From Stutzerimonas stutzeri (GTDB taxonomy: Bacteria > Pseudomonadota > Gammaproteobacteria > Pseudomonadales > Pseudomonadaceae), in contig NZ_PPXG01000006.1 in the NCBI RefSeq assembly GCF_002909485.1, positions 287,440 through 351,439 on the forward strand: DNA of 64,000 nt, written 5' to 3'. The notes below the pieces were generated by a model that saw only the letters and a program-made list of their open reading frames with translations, had not been told where the DNA came from and made no database searches. Position numbers and translations under genes: made by a program. The number at the start of each line of letters is the position of its first letter. The first letter of the stretch is position 1. This document shows positions 9,184-18,877 of the stretch, piece by piece.

Positions 9184-9239
9184 TTCTGCAACCTTCTTTG
9201 TGCGTGTCGTTTGATTTGTTAGCGGCCCCGCGCCGGCAC

Positions 9240-9494
9240 TCAGGCCTGCAGCATCGGATCGAGACGTCCACTGCGCTCCAGAGCATGCAGCTCATCACAA
9301 CCGCCGACGTGCTGATCGCCAATCCATATCTGGGGTACGGACGTGCGCCCGGCCTTGCTGGCCATCTCGGCGCGCAGGGATGAATTGCCATCCACGGGAA
9401 TTTCCTCGTAGACGACGCCCTTGCGATCGAGCAGCGCCTTGGCGCGAATGCAGAAAGGACACCAGGCGGTGGTATAGATGACGACGTTGGGCAT
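9240..9494 (-). CDS. grxC: glutaredoxin 3
   Basis: 84 residues, a complete dithiol glutaredoxin. The active site is CPFC at residues 12-15, instead of the more usual CPYC, so Tyr is replaced by Phe. The glutathione-binding [19 protein letters not shown] segment with cis-Pro follows. It reduces protein disulfides and protein-glutathione mixed disulfides in the cytosol. Two bases separate it from the rhodanese gene upstream; secB follows. Confidence 0.94.
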   Translation of the reverse strand: MPNVVIYTTAWCPFCIRAKALLDRKGVVYEEIPVDGNSSLRAEMASKAGRTSVPQIWIGDQHVGGCDELHALERSGRLDPMLQA

Positions 9495-9496
9495 GA

Positions 9497-9910
9497 TTAC
9501 TTGACCACTGGCAGATTGTCGCCGCGCCAGCTGGAAATCCCTCCCGACAGCTTGGCGGCGGTGAAGCCTGCCTTCTGCAGCTCACGGCAGGCCGTTCCGG
9601 CGTGCTGCCCCATGGCATCGACCACGATAATGGTCTTGGCCTTGTGCTTTTCCAGCTCGCCTGTGCGGCTGACCAGCTTCTCGTAGGGAATGTTCAATGC
9701 ATCAACGATATGACCGGCATCGAACTCCTTCTTGGCGCGCACGTCCAACACCACGCCCTCGTCACTGTTGACCAGTGCCGTCAGTTCGCGGTTGCTCAGG
9801 CTCTTACCACCCTTGCGTGTCTCGGTGATGAACAGAAGGATCAACAGCACCACGAACAGGCTGCTGAGTACATAGTGGTTAGAGACAAATTCAATCAGGT
9901 TAGCGAGCAT
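9497..9910 (-). CDS. membrane-anchored rhodanese-like protein (YibN-like), catalytic Cys absent
   Basis: 137 residues from the ATG at 9910; an in-frame start at 9952 adds 14 residues of doubtful value. Residues 10-27 form an N-terminal membrane helix (YVLSSLFVVLLILLFITE). The rhodanese domain follows, with VVLDVRAKKEFDAGHIVDAL and the C-terminal GGISSWRGDNLPVV motif. The usual active-site loop reads VVDAMGQHAGTACREL. The position expected for the catalytic Cys, by comparison with E. coli YibN, is Ala. A Cys lies four residues later, so sulfurtransferase activity is doubtful. First gene of the operon with grxC and secB. Confidence 0.85.
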   Translation of the reverse strand: MLANLIEFVSNHYVLSSLFVVLLILLFITETRKGGKSLSNRELTALVNSDEGVVLDVRAKKEFDAGHIVDALNIPYEKLVSRTGELEKHKAKTIIVVDAMGQHAGTACRELQKAGFTAAKLSGGISSWRGDNLPVVK

Positions 9911-10049
9911 CAACGGGTACCCGGACGATAAAATGCGGGCCAGTATACACACGCCCTCCTACCGGCTGAACCCTGATGAATCGTGACCTCGTCCTGGTCA
10001 GCCAGTAGACTGGCCGCCCTTTTCCGCCCTGCGCAAGGAGCCTGAAAGC

Positions 10050-11597
10050 ATGCCCGTCGCACCTAATGCCGTGCCCAAACCCCTGGTACTGATCATTCTC
10101 GATGGCTTCGGGCACAGCGACAATCCCGAGTTCAACGCCATTCACGCCGCCCGCAAGCCGGTCTATGATCGTCTGCTGGCCAGCCAGCCGCACGGACTGA
10201 TCTCCGGCAGCGGCATGGACGTCGGCCTGCCGGACGGGCAGATGGGCAACTCCGAGGTCGGCCACATGAACCTGGGTGCCGGCCGGGTGGTGTATCAGGA
10301 CTTCACCCGTGTGACCAAGGCGATTCGCGACGGCGACTTCTTCGCCAACCCCACCATCTGCGCCGCCGTCGACAAGGCCGCAACTGCCGGCAAGGCAGTG
10401 CATATCCTCGGCCTGCTCTCCGATGGCGGCGTGCATAGCCATCAGGACCACCTGGTCGCCATGGCCGAACTGGCCGCCCAGCGCGGCGCCGAGAAAATCT
10501 ACCTGCATGCCTTCCTCGATGGTCGCGACACCCCGCCGAAGAGCGCACAGCACTCTATCGAGCTGCTCCAGGCCACCTTCACCCGCCTTGGCAAGGGCCG
10601 TATCGCCAGCCTGATCGGCCGTTACTTCGCCATGGACCGTGACAATCGCTGGGACCGCGTGCAGCAGGCCTATGAGTTGATCGCCGAGGGCAAGGCCCAG
10701 TACCGCTCCGACTACGCCGTAGACGGCCTGATAGCAGCCTATGAGCGCGGTGAAAGCGACGAATTCGTCAAAGCCACCACCATCGGCGAGCCGGTGCGCG
10801 TCGAAGATGGCGATGCGGTGGTATTCATGAATTTCCGCGCCGACCGTGCTCGCGAGTTGACTCGTTGCTTCGTCGAACCCGGCTTCAGCGAGTTCCAGCG
10901 TGCCCGTGTACCGCAATTGGCTGAGTTCGTCATGCTCACTCAGTACGCAGCGAGCATTCCCGCACCAGCAGCCTTCGCCCCGGAAGCGCTGACCAACGTG
11001 CTTGGCGAATACCTGGCGAACAACGGCAAGACCCAGCTGCGTATCGCCGAAACGGAGAAGTATGCCCACGTCACCTTCTTCTTCTCCGGCGGTCGCGAAG
11101 AGCCCTTCCCCGGCGAGGAACGCATTCTGATTCCGTCTCCACAGGTCGCGACTTACGACCTGAAACCGGAGATGAGCGCTCCCGAGGTCACCGACCGCAT
11201 CGTCGATGCCATCGAAAACCAGCGTTATGACGTCATCATCGTCAACTACGCCAACGGCGACATGGTCGGCCATACCGGTGTGTTCGATGCCGCGGTCAAG
11301 GCCGTGGAGTGCCTGGACAGCTGCGTCGGACGTATCGTCGAGGCATTGGACAAGGTCGGTGGCGAGGCGCTGCTGACCGCCGACCACGGCAACGTCGAGC
11401 AGATGGAAGACGCCATGACCGGTCAGGCGCACACCGCACATACCTGCGAGCCGGTGCCGTTCATCTATATCGGCAAGCGCCACGTCTCTATCCGCCAGGG
11501 CGGCGTGCTGGCGGATGTCGCACCGACCATGCTGACTCTGCTTGGCATGCCGGTGCCGGCAGAGATGACCGGCCGCTCGATCATCGAGCTGAACTGA
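10050..11597 (+). CDS. gpmI: 2,3-bisphosphoglycerate-independent phosphoglycerate mutase
   Basis: 515 residues, full length for the manganese-dependent enzyme interconverting 3- and 2-phosphoglycerate in glycolysis and gluconeogenesis. The N-terminal metal site [12 protein letters not shown] and the nucleophilic serine loop [17 protein letters not shown] are intact. Later metal ligands are in [12 protein letters not shown] and [17 protein letters not shown]-like ribosome binding sequence precedes the ATG. Divergent from rhodanese-grxC-secB; followed by a terminator, then envC. Confidence 0.96.
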   Translation: MPVAPNAVPKPLVLIILDGFGHSDNPEFNAIHAARKPVYDRLLASQPHGLISGSGMDVGLPDGQMGNSEVGHMNLGAGRVVYQDFTRVTKAIRDGDFFANPTICAAVDKAATAGKAVHILGLLSDGGVHSHQDHLVAMAELAAQRGAEKIYLHAFLDGRDTPPKSAQHSIELLQATFTRLGKGRIASLIGRYFAMDRDNRWDRVQQAYELIAEGKAQYRSDYAVDGLIAAYERGESDEFVKATTIGEPVRVEDGDAVVFMNFRADRARELTRCFVEPGFSEFQRARVPQLAEFVMLTQYAASIPAPAAFAPEALTNVLGEYLANNGKTQLRIAETEKYAHVTFFFSGGREEPFPGEERILIPSPQVATYDLKPEMSAPEVTDRIVDAIENQRYDVIIVNYANGDMVGHTGVFDAAVKAVECLDSCVGRIVEALDKVGGEALLTADHGNVEQMEDAMTGQAHTAHTCEPVPFIYIGKRHVSIRQGGVLADVAPTMLTLLGMPVPAEMTGRSIIELN

Positions 11598-11651
11598 TTG
11601 CTCCAAGGGGGGAAGCGGATGGCGCCAGCCTCCGTTTCCCGCTACAGGCTT

Positions 11652-11672
11652 CAAGCTTCCAGCTTGCTTTTT
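11652..11672 (+). terminator. possible intrinsic terminator after gpmI
   Basis: CAAGCT at 11652-11657 pairs with AGCTTG at 11661-11666, followed by a C and five T. The hairpin overlaps a 13-base element, CAGGCTTCAAGCT, that recurs at 17770-17782, so it may derive from an intergenic repeat. Confidence 0.5.
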
Positions 11673-11714
11673 AGGCATACTACGCCGGTCATAACGCTCG
11701 GTTGACGCCCTCCA

Positions 11715-12971
11715 ATGCCTCGTACTTTTCTTGCCCTCGCCTTCCTCTGCCTGCTCGGTCCTGCAGTGGCGGACGATCGTGCCGCAACGCGGCAGCAGAT
11801 CGAAGCTGCCCGCCAGGACATCAATGAACTACAGAAGCTGCTCAAGCAGATCGAGCAACAGAAATCCGGCGTTCAAAAGCAGCTGCAAACCACTGAAAGC
11901 GAGATGGGGCAGCTGGAGAAACAGGTCGACACCCTGCAGCAGGAAATCGACCGCAGCGAGGCGGAACTGGAACGCCTCAACGAGGAGAAGACCACCCTCG
12001 AAGGCGCACGCCTGGAACAGCAGCGCCTGATCGGCCTGCAGGCCAGAGCCGCCTACCAGAACGGTCGCCAGGAGTACCTCAAACTGCTGCTCAACCAGCA
12101 GAATCCAGAAAAATTCAGCCGCACCATCACCTATTACGACTACCTGAACAAGGCACGGCTCGAGCAGCTAGACAGCTTCAACGAAACGTTGCGGCAGCTG
12201 GCCAATGTCGAGGCCGATATCGAGACCGAGCAAACCGTTCTGGCAGAAAAGAAGAATGGCTTGCTCGAGCGTCGCGACCAGCTCGCCGAGGTGCGCAAGG
12301 AACGTCAACAGGCGCTCGCCAAGCTCAACAGCGACCTGTCCAGCCGCGAGCAGAAGCTGCAGGCACGCCGCCAGGAGCAGGCCCAGTTCGAGCGCGTGCT
12401 CAAAACCATCGAGGAAACCCTGGCCCGCCAGGCCCGTGAAGCCGAGGAAGCGCGACAACGCGCGCTGCTAGCCGAGCGCCAGCGAGAGCAGCAACGCCAG
12501 GCAGCGGGCGCAGCACCGGCACCAAGCGGACCTACGGTGTCCAGCGCCGGCGGCAACTTCGGCGGGCCGTTCTCCCAGGCCAAGGGCAAGTTGCCCTGGC
12601 CAGTCGACGGACGTCTCGTCGCCCGCTACGGCACTCCGCGCGGCGGCGACGCTCGAACCAAGTGGGACGGCGTTCTGATCGGCGCCAGCGTCGGCACTCA
12701 GGTCCGCGCCGTCCATGGTGGACGGGTAGTATTCGCCGACTGGCTACGTGGCGCCGGCCTGCTTGTGATTCTCGACCATGGCAATGGCTATCTGAGCCTG
12801 TATGGTCACAACCAGAGCTTGCTGCGTGACGCCGGCGACATCGTCAAGGCCGGCGACCCGATTGCCACGGTAGGCACCAGCGGCGGCCAGGAAACTGCCG
12901 CACTGTATTTCGCCATTCGGCAGCAGGGCCGCCCCAGCGACCCTGCCCAATGGTGTCGCGCGCAAGGCTAG
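11715..12971 (+). CDS. envC: EnvC-type murein hydrolase activator (M23/LytM-like)
   Basis: 418 residues. A signal peptide (LALAFLCLLGPAVA) is followed by a long coiled coil over roughly residues 20-260, then a C-terminal LytM domain. The zinc site is degenerate: the HxGxD position reads KWDGVLIG, and the HxH position reads LYFAIR. It therefore resembles EnvC, which activates amidases at the septum rather than cutting peptidoglycan itself. It lies between gpmI and ctpA, as in other gamma-proteobacteria. Confidence 0.93.
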   Translation: MPRTFLALAFLCLLGPAVADDRAATRQQIEAARQDINELQKLLKQIEQQKSGVQKQLQTTESEMGQLEKQVDTLQQEIDRSEAELERLNEEKTTLEGARLEQQRLIGLQARAAYQNGRQEYLKLLLNQQNPEKFSRTITYYDYLNKARLEQLDSFNETLRQLANVEADIETEQTVLAEKKNGLLERRDQLAEVRKERQQALAKLNSDLSSREQKLQARRQEQAQFERVLKTIEETLARQAREAEEARQRALLAERQREQQRQAAGAAPAPSGPTVSSAGGNFGGPFSQAKGKLPWPVDGRLVARYGTPRGGDARTKWDGVLIGASVGTQVRAVHGGRVVFADWLRGAGLLVILDHGNGYLSLYGHNQSLLRDAGDIVKAGDPIATVGTSGGQETAALYFAIRQQGRPSDPAQWCRAQG

Positions 12972-13042
12972 CGAGCAGCGGCGTTCGGTCATACCGAGCC
13001 GCCCGTGTCGCCAAGCGCGCCCTCTCATAACTGGAGTTCGAC

Positions 13043-14362
13043 ATGTTGCACCTGCGCCGTTTTGCCCGCCCATCCATGCTCGCCCTGGCCGTCCTGCTAG
13101 GCATGCAAGGCGGCGCCTGGGCCCAGCAGCCACCGGCGGAGACGGCGGCGCCAAGCGCTAAGGCTCCCCTGCCACTGGAAGAGCTGCGCACCTTTGCCGA
13201 GGTACTGGATCGCATCAAGGCCGCCTATGTCGAGCCAGTGGATGACAAGACGCTGCTTGAGAATGCCATCAAGGGCATGCTCAGCAACCTCGATCCCCAC
13301 TCCGCGTACCTGGAACCCGAGGCATTCGCCGAACTGCAGGAAAGCACCAGCGGCGAATTCGGCGGCCTGGGCATCGAGGTGGGTATGGAGGACGGCTTCA
13401 TCAAGGTCGTCTCGCCGATCGACGATACCCCGGCCTCCAAGGCCGGCATCGAAGCCGGCGACCTGATCGTCAAAATCGACGGCCAGCCGACCAAGGGCCT
13501 GTCGATGATGGACGCCATCGCCAAGATGCGCGGCAAACCGGGCAGCAGCATCAATCTGACCCTGGTGCGCGAGGGCGGCCAGCCGTTCGACGTGAAGCTG
13601 ACCCGCGCGATCATCAAGGTACGCAGCGTGCGCAGCCAACTGCTGGAGCCGGGTTACGGCTATCTGCGTGTCACCCAGTTTCAGGTCAACTCCGGCGAGG
13701 AAGTGGGCAAGGCCCTGGCCAAGCTGAAGAAGGATAACGAGGGCAAGAAGCTGAACGGCCTGGTCCTCGACCTGCGCAACAATCCCGGCGGGGTTCTGCA
13801 GGCCGCGGTGGAAATTTCCGACCACTTCCTCACCAAGGGCCTGATCGTTTACACCAAAGGGCGTATCGCCAATTCCGAGCTGCGCTTCAATGCCGACCCG
13901 GGCGATGCAAGCGAAGGCGTGCCACTGGTTGTGCTGATCAACGGCGGTAGCGCTTCGGCATCCGAGATCGTTGCCGGTGCACTGCAGGACCACAAACGCG
14001 GCGTGGTAATGGGCACCGACAGCTTCGGCAAAGGTTCGGTACAAACCGTGCTGCCGCTTAACAATGATCGCGCCCTCAAGCTCACCACCGCGCTCTATTA
14101 CACCCCCAGTGGGCGTTCGATCCAGGCGCAGGGCATCGAGCCGGACATCAAGGTCGAGCGCGCCAAGCTGACCCGCGAACAGGCCGCCGATGGCTTTCGT
14201 GAAGCGGACCTGGCCGGGCACTTGGGCAACGGCAACGGTGGGCCGGACCGTCCCACCGCGACGCAGATCGCCAGCGACTCGCCTCGCCCGCAGGACGACG
14301 ACTACCAACTCGGCCAGGCGCTGAACCTGCTCAAAGGGCTGAACCTCACCCGCGGCCAGTGA
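13043..14362 (+). CDS. ctpA: carboxy-terminal processing protease (S41 family)
   Basis: 439 residues. A signal peptide ending near WAQQ targets it to the periplasm. A PDZ domain is centred on GIEVGMEDGFIKVVSPIDDT through KAGIEAGDLIVKIDG. The S41 catalytic core follows, with the nucleophile Ser in NGGSASASEIVAGALQ and the general-base Lys in DSFGKGSVQTVLPL. It is probably a homologue of P. aeruginosa CtpA, a protease acting on peptidoglycan hydrolases; that assignment rests on its position after envC. Its TGA overlaps the next start (GTGA). Confidence 0.92.
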   Translation: MLHLRRFARPSMLALAVLLGMQGGAWAQQPPAETAAPSAKAPLPLEELRTFAEVLDRIKAAYVEPVDDKTLLENAIKGMLSNLDPHSAYLEPEAFAELQESTSGEFGGLGIEVGMEDGFIKVVSPIDDTPASKAGIEAGDLIVKIDGQPTKGLSMMDAIAKMRGKPGSSINLTLVREGGQPFDVKLTRAIIKVRSVRSQLLEPGYGYLRVTQFQVNSGEEVGKALAKLKKDNEGKKLNGLVLDLRNNPGGVLQAAVEISDHFLTKGLIVYTKGRIANSELRFNADPGDASEGVPLVVLINGGSASASEIVAGALQDHKRGVVMGTDSFGKGSVQTVLPLNNDRALKLTTALYYTPSGRSIQAQGIEPDIKVERAKLTREQAADGFREADLAGHLGNGNGGPDRPTATQIASDSPRPQDDDYQLGQALNLLKGLNLTRGQ

Positions 14363-15156
14363 AAATGGCCGGCTGGGCGGCAGGCCTGGCGCTGCTGGTG
14401 ATACTCGCCAGCCAGGCGCTTTATGCCGACGAGCCCGCAGCCACAGCGGAGCATGCGCCGCGGCCCAGGCTTACCCTAATCATCGATGACCTCGGGCAGA
14501 ACCCGGCACGCGATCAACGCGTGCTGCAGCTGCCGGGCCCGGTGGCATTGGCGATCCTGCCGGACACCCGCCACGCAGCCGCGCTGGCCGAGCAGGCCCA
14601 TCGCGCGGGCAAGACCGTCATGCTGCACATGCCGATGGCACCTGCCCAAGGGCGCTTCGCTTGGCATCCACAGCTTCCCCATGACGAACTGGCACGCCGC
14701 CTCGATGCAGCCTTGGCAGCCGTTCCGCATGTCAGCGGGCTGAACAACCACATGGGTAGTGCGATGACCGATCAGCCGCAGCCCATGACCTGGCTGATGG
14801 GTGAGCTGCAGCGCCGCCACCTGTTCTTCCTCGACAGCCGCACCAGCCCACGCACCGTAGCCGCCGCCAGTGCCCAGCGCACGGCGCTGGCCAGCCTGTC
14901 CCGGGATATCTTTCTGGATGACGACCCATCGCCAGCGGCCGTGGCGGAACGCTTCCGCGCCGCGATCGCGCTGGCCCGCAAGCAGGGCTCGGTCGTCATC
15001 ATCGGCCATCCCCATGAAAGCACCCTTACCGTGCTGGAGCGTGAACTGCCACGCCTGGCAGCGCAGGGCATCGAATGGGTCGATATCGGGCAGATGATCG
15101 CCACGCGCAGCAACCGCGCAATGGCCGCACATGGGCGCGGCGGCATCTATCGATGA
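14359..15156 (+). CDS. yibQ: divergent polysaccharide deacetylase family protein (YibQ)
   Basis: 265 residues from a GTG at 14359 that overlaps the ctpA stop; an ATG two codons later (14365) is an alternative. A hydrophobic signal (ALLVILASQALYA) is followed by a NodB-like domain. The catalytic-type Asp pair is in LTLIIDDLGQNPARDQ. VMLHMPMAP and GLNNHMGSAMT supply His ligands, and VIIGHPHESTL closes the domain. Periplasmic location and gene order suggest a cell-wall function, but the substrate is unknown. Confidence 0.88.
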   Translation: MKMAGWAAGLALLVILASQALYADEPAATAEHAPRPRLTLIIDDLGQNPARDQRVLQLPGPVALAILPDTRHAAALAEQAHRAGKTVMLHMPMAPAQGRFAWHPQLPHDELARRLDAALAAVPHVSGLNNHMGSAMTDQPQPMTWLMGELQRRHLFFLDSRTSPRTVAAASAQRTALASLSRDIFLDDDPSPAAVAERFRAAIALARKQGSVVIIGHPHESTLTVLERELPRLAAQGIEWVDIGQMIATRSNRAMAAHGRGGIYR

Positions 15157-15157
15157 G

Positions 15158-15904
15158 TCAGAGATAGCGGCGCAACATCGCATCCACCGTGCCGTCAGCA
15201 CGCATCGCATCCAACGCTCCCTGCAGGCGCTCGACCACTTCGTCCGGCGTCGCGCGGTTGAGCGCTAGGAACAATCGCGCTTCATTGAAACGCAGCACCG
15301 GCTTCAGGCCAGTCACGCCTTCCTGCTTGGCCAGATAGGGTCCCACCGGATCGGCTGTCGCCCAGACGTCGATCTGTCCCTTGAGCAGTTTGCCGACGTT
15401 CTCCTGGTCGCGCAGCGAGTTGATCGGCGCCAGGCCCTTGCTCTCCAGATGCTGGCTCACCGCATCGTTCTTGTAGGCACCGATGCGCAGGTTGCGCGCT
15501 TCGTCCAGTCCGGACAGGCGCAACGGGCTGTCAGCTGGCGCGAGCAGAACCCAGCTGATGCTCGCCAGCGGGCCGACCCACTTGAACTGGGGCTCACGCT
15601 CGGCGGTGAAGGTAGTGGAAAAGAGTCCCTGGTCAGGCTGCTCAAGTACCTGTTTATAGATGCGATCCCAGGGAAAACGCAGGCTCAGCTCATAACGGAT
15701 CTTCGCGCGGCGAAACATCTCACGCACGATGTCGGCATTGATGCCGTGGATCTTCGCATCGGCTGCGTAGTTCTTGCCGTCCTCGGCCATGTTGAATGGT
15801 GGAAAGTTTTCGGTCAGCAGCACGACGCGGTAGTCGTCAGCCAGCTCGGCGTGCGCCTGGGCGCAAAGCAGCAGTGCGATGGTGGCAAGGATTCTTCTAA
15901 GCAT
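15158..15904 (-). CDS. periplasmic substrate-binding protein, SBP_bac_3-like (copy 1)
   Basis: 248 residues from the ATG at 15904. A signal peptide ends in AQAHA. The family block VVLLTENFPPFNM is followed by a two-lobed binding fold, with GAYKNDAVSQHLESKG and the C-terminal LRRYL. It shares this layout, including the W-A-T-x-DP segment, with the gene 228 bases upstream, so the two are tandem duplicates. No permease or ATPase gene adjoins. It may serve a distant transporter or act as a sensor; the ligand is unknown. The convergent yibQ gene ends one base away. Confidence 0.8.
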   Translation of the reverse strand: MLRRILATIALLLCAQAHAELADDYRVVLLTENFPPFNMAEDGKNYAADAKIHGINADIVREMFRRAKIRYELSLRFPWDRIYKQVLEQPDQGLFSTTFTAEREPQFKWVGPLASISWVLLAPADSPLRLSGLDEARNLRIGAYKNDAVSQHLESKGLAPINSLRDQENVGKLLKGQIDVWATADPVGPYLAKQEGVTGLKPVLRFNEARLFLALNRATPDEVVERLQGALDAMRADGTVDAMLRRYL

Positions 15905-16131
15905 GGCTCGTCCCTTCGTTCTGGATTCCTCGACCCGCCCTCCGCGGATCATGGCCGAACCGGTCGAAAGCAAGATGCGAACCAGCACAGCGCTGCAGCA
16001 GCGTAGCCCAGAAAGCGCGATACAGAGGGAACGATGGACGCGCCAGAACGGCGCGGGAGGGATGGCCGGCGCACCCTACTGGCGCGCCGCCATTACATTA
16101 CGCTCAACGCAAGGCGCGCTGAGCGAAGGGG

Positions 16132-16881
16132 TCAGAGGTAGCGTGCGTTGATCGCGTCGATGACGCCTTCGCTGCGCATCTGGTCGAGCGCCTTTTGCAG
16201 CTTCTGCACGGTTTCGTCGGTGACCTGCTTGTTCAGCGCCAGATACAGCTCCGCATTGTCGAAGCGCAACACGCGCTTGAGCCCTGTTACGCCTTCCAGA
16301 CGCGCCAGGTAACGGCCGGCGGGGTCGCCGGTGGCCCACAGGTCGATCTTGCCGTCGATCAGCTTCTTTACGTTCTCCTGATCGCGCAGGGCAAGCACCG
16401 GCTTCAGGCCCTGACCGTCCAGATGCTCAGCGATGGCGTCGCCCTTGTAGGCGCCCACGCTGTACTGGCTGGCCTGTTCCAGGCTGGTCAGGTTGATCGG
16501 GCTGTCGCCGCGAGCCAGCAATACCCAATCATCCGGACCGATCGGGCCAACCCACTTGAACAGCTCTTCACGCTCAGGCAGGCGTGCCGTGACGAATACA
16601 CCGTAGTTGGCTTGCTCCAGCGCCATGCCGTAGATGCGCTCCCAGGGAAAGCGCAGCGTCAGGCTGTAATCGATGCCGGCGCGCTTGAACATCTCGCGCA
16701 CGATATCCACCGCAATACCGGTGATGTGCTCGTCGCGGGCGAAGTTCTTGCCATCGTCCGCCATGTTGTAAGGCGGGAAGTTCTCTGTCAGCAGGTCGAT
16801 CTTCACCGGCGCTTGCGCATGGGCCAGCGTGGCGCCGAACAGCAGCGCCGCAGCGGCGAGGGAAGCGATGGTCTTGAGCAT
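16132..16881 (-). CDS. periplasmic substrate-binding protein, SBP_bac_3-like (copy 2)
   Basis: 249 residues from the ATG at 16881, with AGGAGA nine bases upstream. The signal peptide is LASLAAAALLFGATLAHA-like, cleaved before QAP. The mature protein begins IDLLTENFPPYNM and carries RIYGMALEQANYGVFVTARL, DLWATGDPAGRYLARLEGV and an ending in INARYL. It closely matches the gene downstream, block by block. Both lack neighbouring transporter components. Position just before hisF on the same strand is not evidence of a role in histidine synthesis. Confidence 0.82.
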   Translation of the reverse strand: MLKTIASLAAAALLFGATLAHAQAPVKIDLLTENFPPYNMADDGKNFARDEHITGIAVDIVREMFKRAGIDYSLTLRFPWERIYGMALEQANYGVFVTARLPEREELFKWVGPIGPDDWVLLARGDSPINLTSLEQASQYSVGAYKGDAIAEHLDGQGLKPVLALRDQENVKKLIDGKIDLWATGDPAGRYLARLEGVTGLKRVLRFDNAELYLALNKQVTDETVQKLQKALDQMRSEGVIDAINARYL

Positions 16882-16967
16882 GTGTGAAATCTCCTGATTG
16901 TTTGTCCGCAACAGCCGCGGACATGTCCTTATATGGGCATTAAGCCTTGTTCAGCTGCACGTTGAGA

Positions 16968-17738
16968 TCAACGCATCACGATGCCGCGGGCGGCCAGGTA
17001 GGCCTTGGCTTCCGGAATGGTGTATTCGCCGAAGTGGAAGATGCTCGCGGCCAGCACTGCATCGGCCTTGCCTTCGAGGATGCCATCGGCCAGGTGCTGC
17101 AGATTGCCGACGCCACCGGAGGCGATCACCGGGATGCACAGCGCTTCGCTGATGGCGCGTGTGACGCCGAGATCGTAGCCGCTCTTCACGCCGTCCTGGT
17201 CCATGCTGGTCAGCAGGATCTCGCCAGCGCCCAGGTCTTCCATCTTCTTCGCCCAGGCCACCGCATCCAGCCCAGTGGGCTTGCGCCCGCCATGGGTGAA
17301 TATTTCCCAGCGGTCCGGCTCGCCCGGAGCGGAAACCTTCTTCGCATCTATGGCGACGACGATGCATTGCGAGCCGAAGCGATCGGCGGCCTCGCCGACG
17401 AACTCCGGGTTGAACACCGCGGCGGTGTTGATCGAGACCTTGTCGGCGCCGGCATTGAGCAGGTTGCGGATGTCCTGCACGGTCCTGACCCCACCACCGA
17501 CGGTCAGCGGGATGAATACCTGGCTGGCCATGCGCTCGACGGTGTGCAGCGTGGTATCGCGGTTGTCGACACTGGCGGTGATGTCTAGGAAGGTGATCTC
17601 GTCGGCGCCCTGCTCGTCGTAGCGGCGGGCGATTTCCACCGGGTCGCCGGCATCGCGGATGTTCTCGAACTGGACGCCCTTGACCACGCGGCCGTTGTCC
17701 ACGTCGAGGCAGGGAATGATGCGTTTGGCCAGGGCCAT
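16968..17738 (-). CDS. hisF: imidazole glycerol phosphate synthase subunit HisF
   Basis: 256 residues from the ATG at 17738 (GGAG six bases upstream). HisF is the cyclase TIM barrel that uses ammonia from HisH to make IGP and AICAR. The barrel start [21 protein letters not shown] carries the catalytic Asp. The phosphate-binding loops [21 protein letters not shown] and [12 protein letters not shown] are intact. Last gene of hisB-hisH-DUF2164-hisA-hisF, after a 98-base gap that holds repeat sequence. Confidence 0.96.
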   Translation of the reverse strand: MALAKRIIPCLDVDNGRVVKGVQFENIRDAGDPVEIARRYDEQGADEITFLDITASVDNRDTTLHTVERMASQVFIPLTVGGGVRTVQDIRNLLNAGADKVSINTAAVFNPEFVGEAADRFGSQCIVVAIDAKKVSAPGEPDRWEIFTHGGRKPTGLDAVAWAKKMEDLGAGEILLTSMDQDGVKSGYDLGVTRAISEALCIPVIASGGVGNLQHLADGILEGKADAVLAASIFHFGEYTIPEAKAYLAARGIVMR

Positions 17739-17769
17739 GGCTTTCTCCGAAAGCAGCTTCTTCAAGCCG

Positions 17770-17823
17770 CAGGCTTCAAGCTGCAAGTAGCGTGTAGGGT
17801 GGATCACGCTGCACCGATCCACC
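17770..17823. repeat. intergenic palindromic repeats between hisA and hisF
   Basis: CAGGCTTCAAGCT at 17770-17782 is identical to 11645-11657. A REP-like hairpin follows: GGTGGATC at 17798-17805 pairs with GATCCACC at 17816-17823. Such short palindromes are common between genes in Pseudomonas and may limit read-through or protect mRNA ends. Confidence 0.6.
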
Positions 17824-17836
17824 GCAGATCAGCGAA

Positions 17837-18580
17837 TCACTCGTCCTTGTACTTCAGGTCGCAGAGCGCCTGCGCCTCGGCCACATCCAGCGTGCCTTCG
17901 TAGATTGCCCGGCCGGTGATGGCGCCGACGATCCCGCGGGTGTTGGTGTCGAGCAACTTCTGGATATCGCCGATGTTGTGAATGCCACCAGAAGCGATCA
18001 CCGGGATGCGGCTGGCATTGGCCAGGGCCACGGTGGCCTCGACGTTGCAGCCCTGCATCATGCCGTCCTTGGCGATGTCGGTGTAGACGATCGCCGAGAC
18101 GCCATCGGCCTCGAAGCGGCGAGCCAGATCGACCGCCTGCACGCTGGAGACTTCCGCCCAGCCATCGGTGGCGACAAAGCCGTCCTTCGCATCCAGGCCG
18201 ACGATGACCTTGCCCGGGAAGGCGCGGCAGGCCTCGGTAACGAACTCCGGCTCTTTGACCGCCTTGGTGCCGATGATCACGTAGCTGACGCCGGCGCGCA
18301 CGTAGTGCTCGATGGTTTCCAGGGTGCGGATGCCGCCACCGATCTGGATCGGCAGGTCCGGGTAGCGCTTGGCGATGGCAGTGACCACCTCGCCGTTGAC
18401 CGGCTGGCCTTCGAAGGCGCCGTTGAGGTCGACCAGGTGCAGACGACGGCAACCGGCCTCGACCCACTTGGCGGCCATGGCCACCGGGTCGTCGGAAAAC
18501 ACCGTAGCATCGTCCATCAGGCCCTGGCGCAGACGCACGCAGGCGCCGTCCTTGAGATCGATAGCGGGGATAATCAGCAT
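17837..18580 (-). CDS. hisA: phosphoribosylformimino-5-aminoimidazole carboxamide ribotide isomerase
   Basis: 247 residues, the usual HisA length. It catalyses the Amadori rearrangement of ProFAR to PRFAR. The TIM barrel starts [20 protein letters not shown] with the catalytic Asp. [22 protein letters not shown] and [17 protein letters not shown] are the two phosphate-binding motifs. The second catalytic Asp is in [15 protein letters not shown]. It lies between the DUF2164 gene (36-base gap) and hisF. Confidence 0.96.
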   Translation of the reverse strand: MLIIPAIDLKDGACVRLRQGLMDDATVFSDDPVAMAAKWVEAGCRRLHLVDLNGAFEGQPVNGEVVTAIAKRYPDLPIQIGGGIRTLETIEHYVRAGVSYVIIGTKAVKEPEFVTEACRAFPGKVIVGLDAKDGFVATDGWAEVSSVQAVDLARRFEADGVSAIVYTDIAKDGMMQGCNVEATVALANASRIPVIASGGIHNIGDIQKLLDTNTRGIVGAITGRAIYEGTLDVAEAQALCDLKYKDE

Positions 18581-18616
18581 GGCTTGAACCTGTTCAAATC
18601 AAGTGTCGGTTAAGGG

Positions 18617-18877
18617 TCAGCTCTTCTCGAGCGCCCACAAGTCGCTTTCGATGCTCTCGAACCGTTCCTTAAGGTGGCTCTGCACGTCGAAGATCGCCTT
18701 GTTGTAATACAGCGGTGCGATTTCCCGGGCGAACAGATCGAGCACTTCCTGCGCCTCGAACGAGCCCAGCTCGAGTTCGAACCGCTCTTCCAGAAAGCGC
18801 TTGATGATCTGTTGCGCCGCCTGCTCCTGAGCGGCATCCAGCGTCAGGACCGGCGGCTTGAACTTGGCCCTGCTCAT
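18617..18877 (-). CDS. DUF2164 family protein
   Basis: 86 residues, read from the ATG at 18877, which overlaps the hisH stop as TAATG. Family features are the QIIKRFLEERFELELGSFEAQEVLDLFAREIAP region (shown here in part by its LELGSFEAQEVLDLF core) and a YYNKAIFDVQSHL segment. DUF2164 genes sit inside his operons of many Pseudomonas. The function is unknown; the protein looks mostly helical and cytosolic. Confidence 0.85.
   Translation of the reverse strand: MSRAKFKPPVLTLDAAQEQAAQQIIKRFLEERFELELGSFEAQEVLDLFAREIAPLYYNKAIFDVQSHLKERFESIESDLWALEKS

Noticed and set aside
9900..11678. 592-codon minus-strand open frame opposite gpmI
   Set aside because: High-GC coding DNA often leaves the antisense frame open; gpmI has all catalytic motifs and the antisense frame shows none. 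The same applies to 52121-53563 opposite tssC and 60880-62349 opposite tssH.
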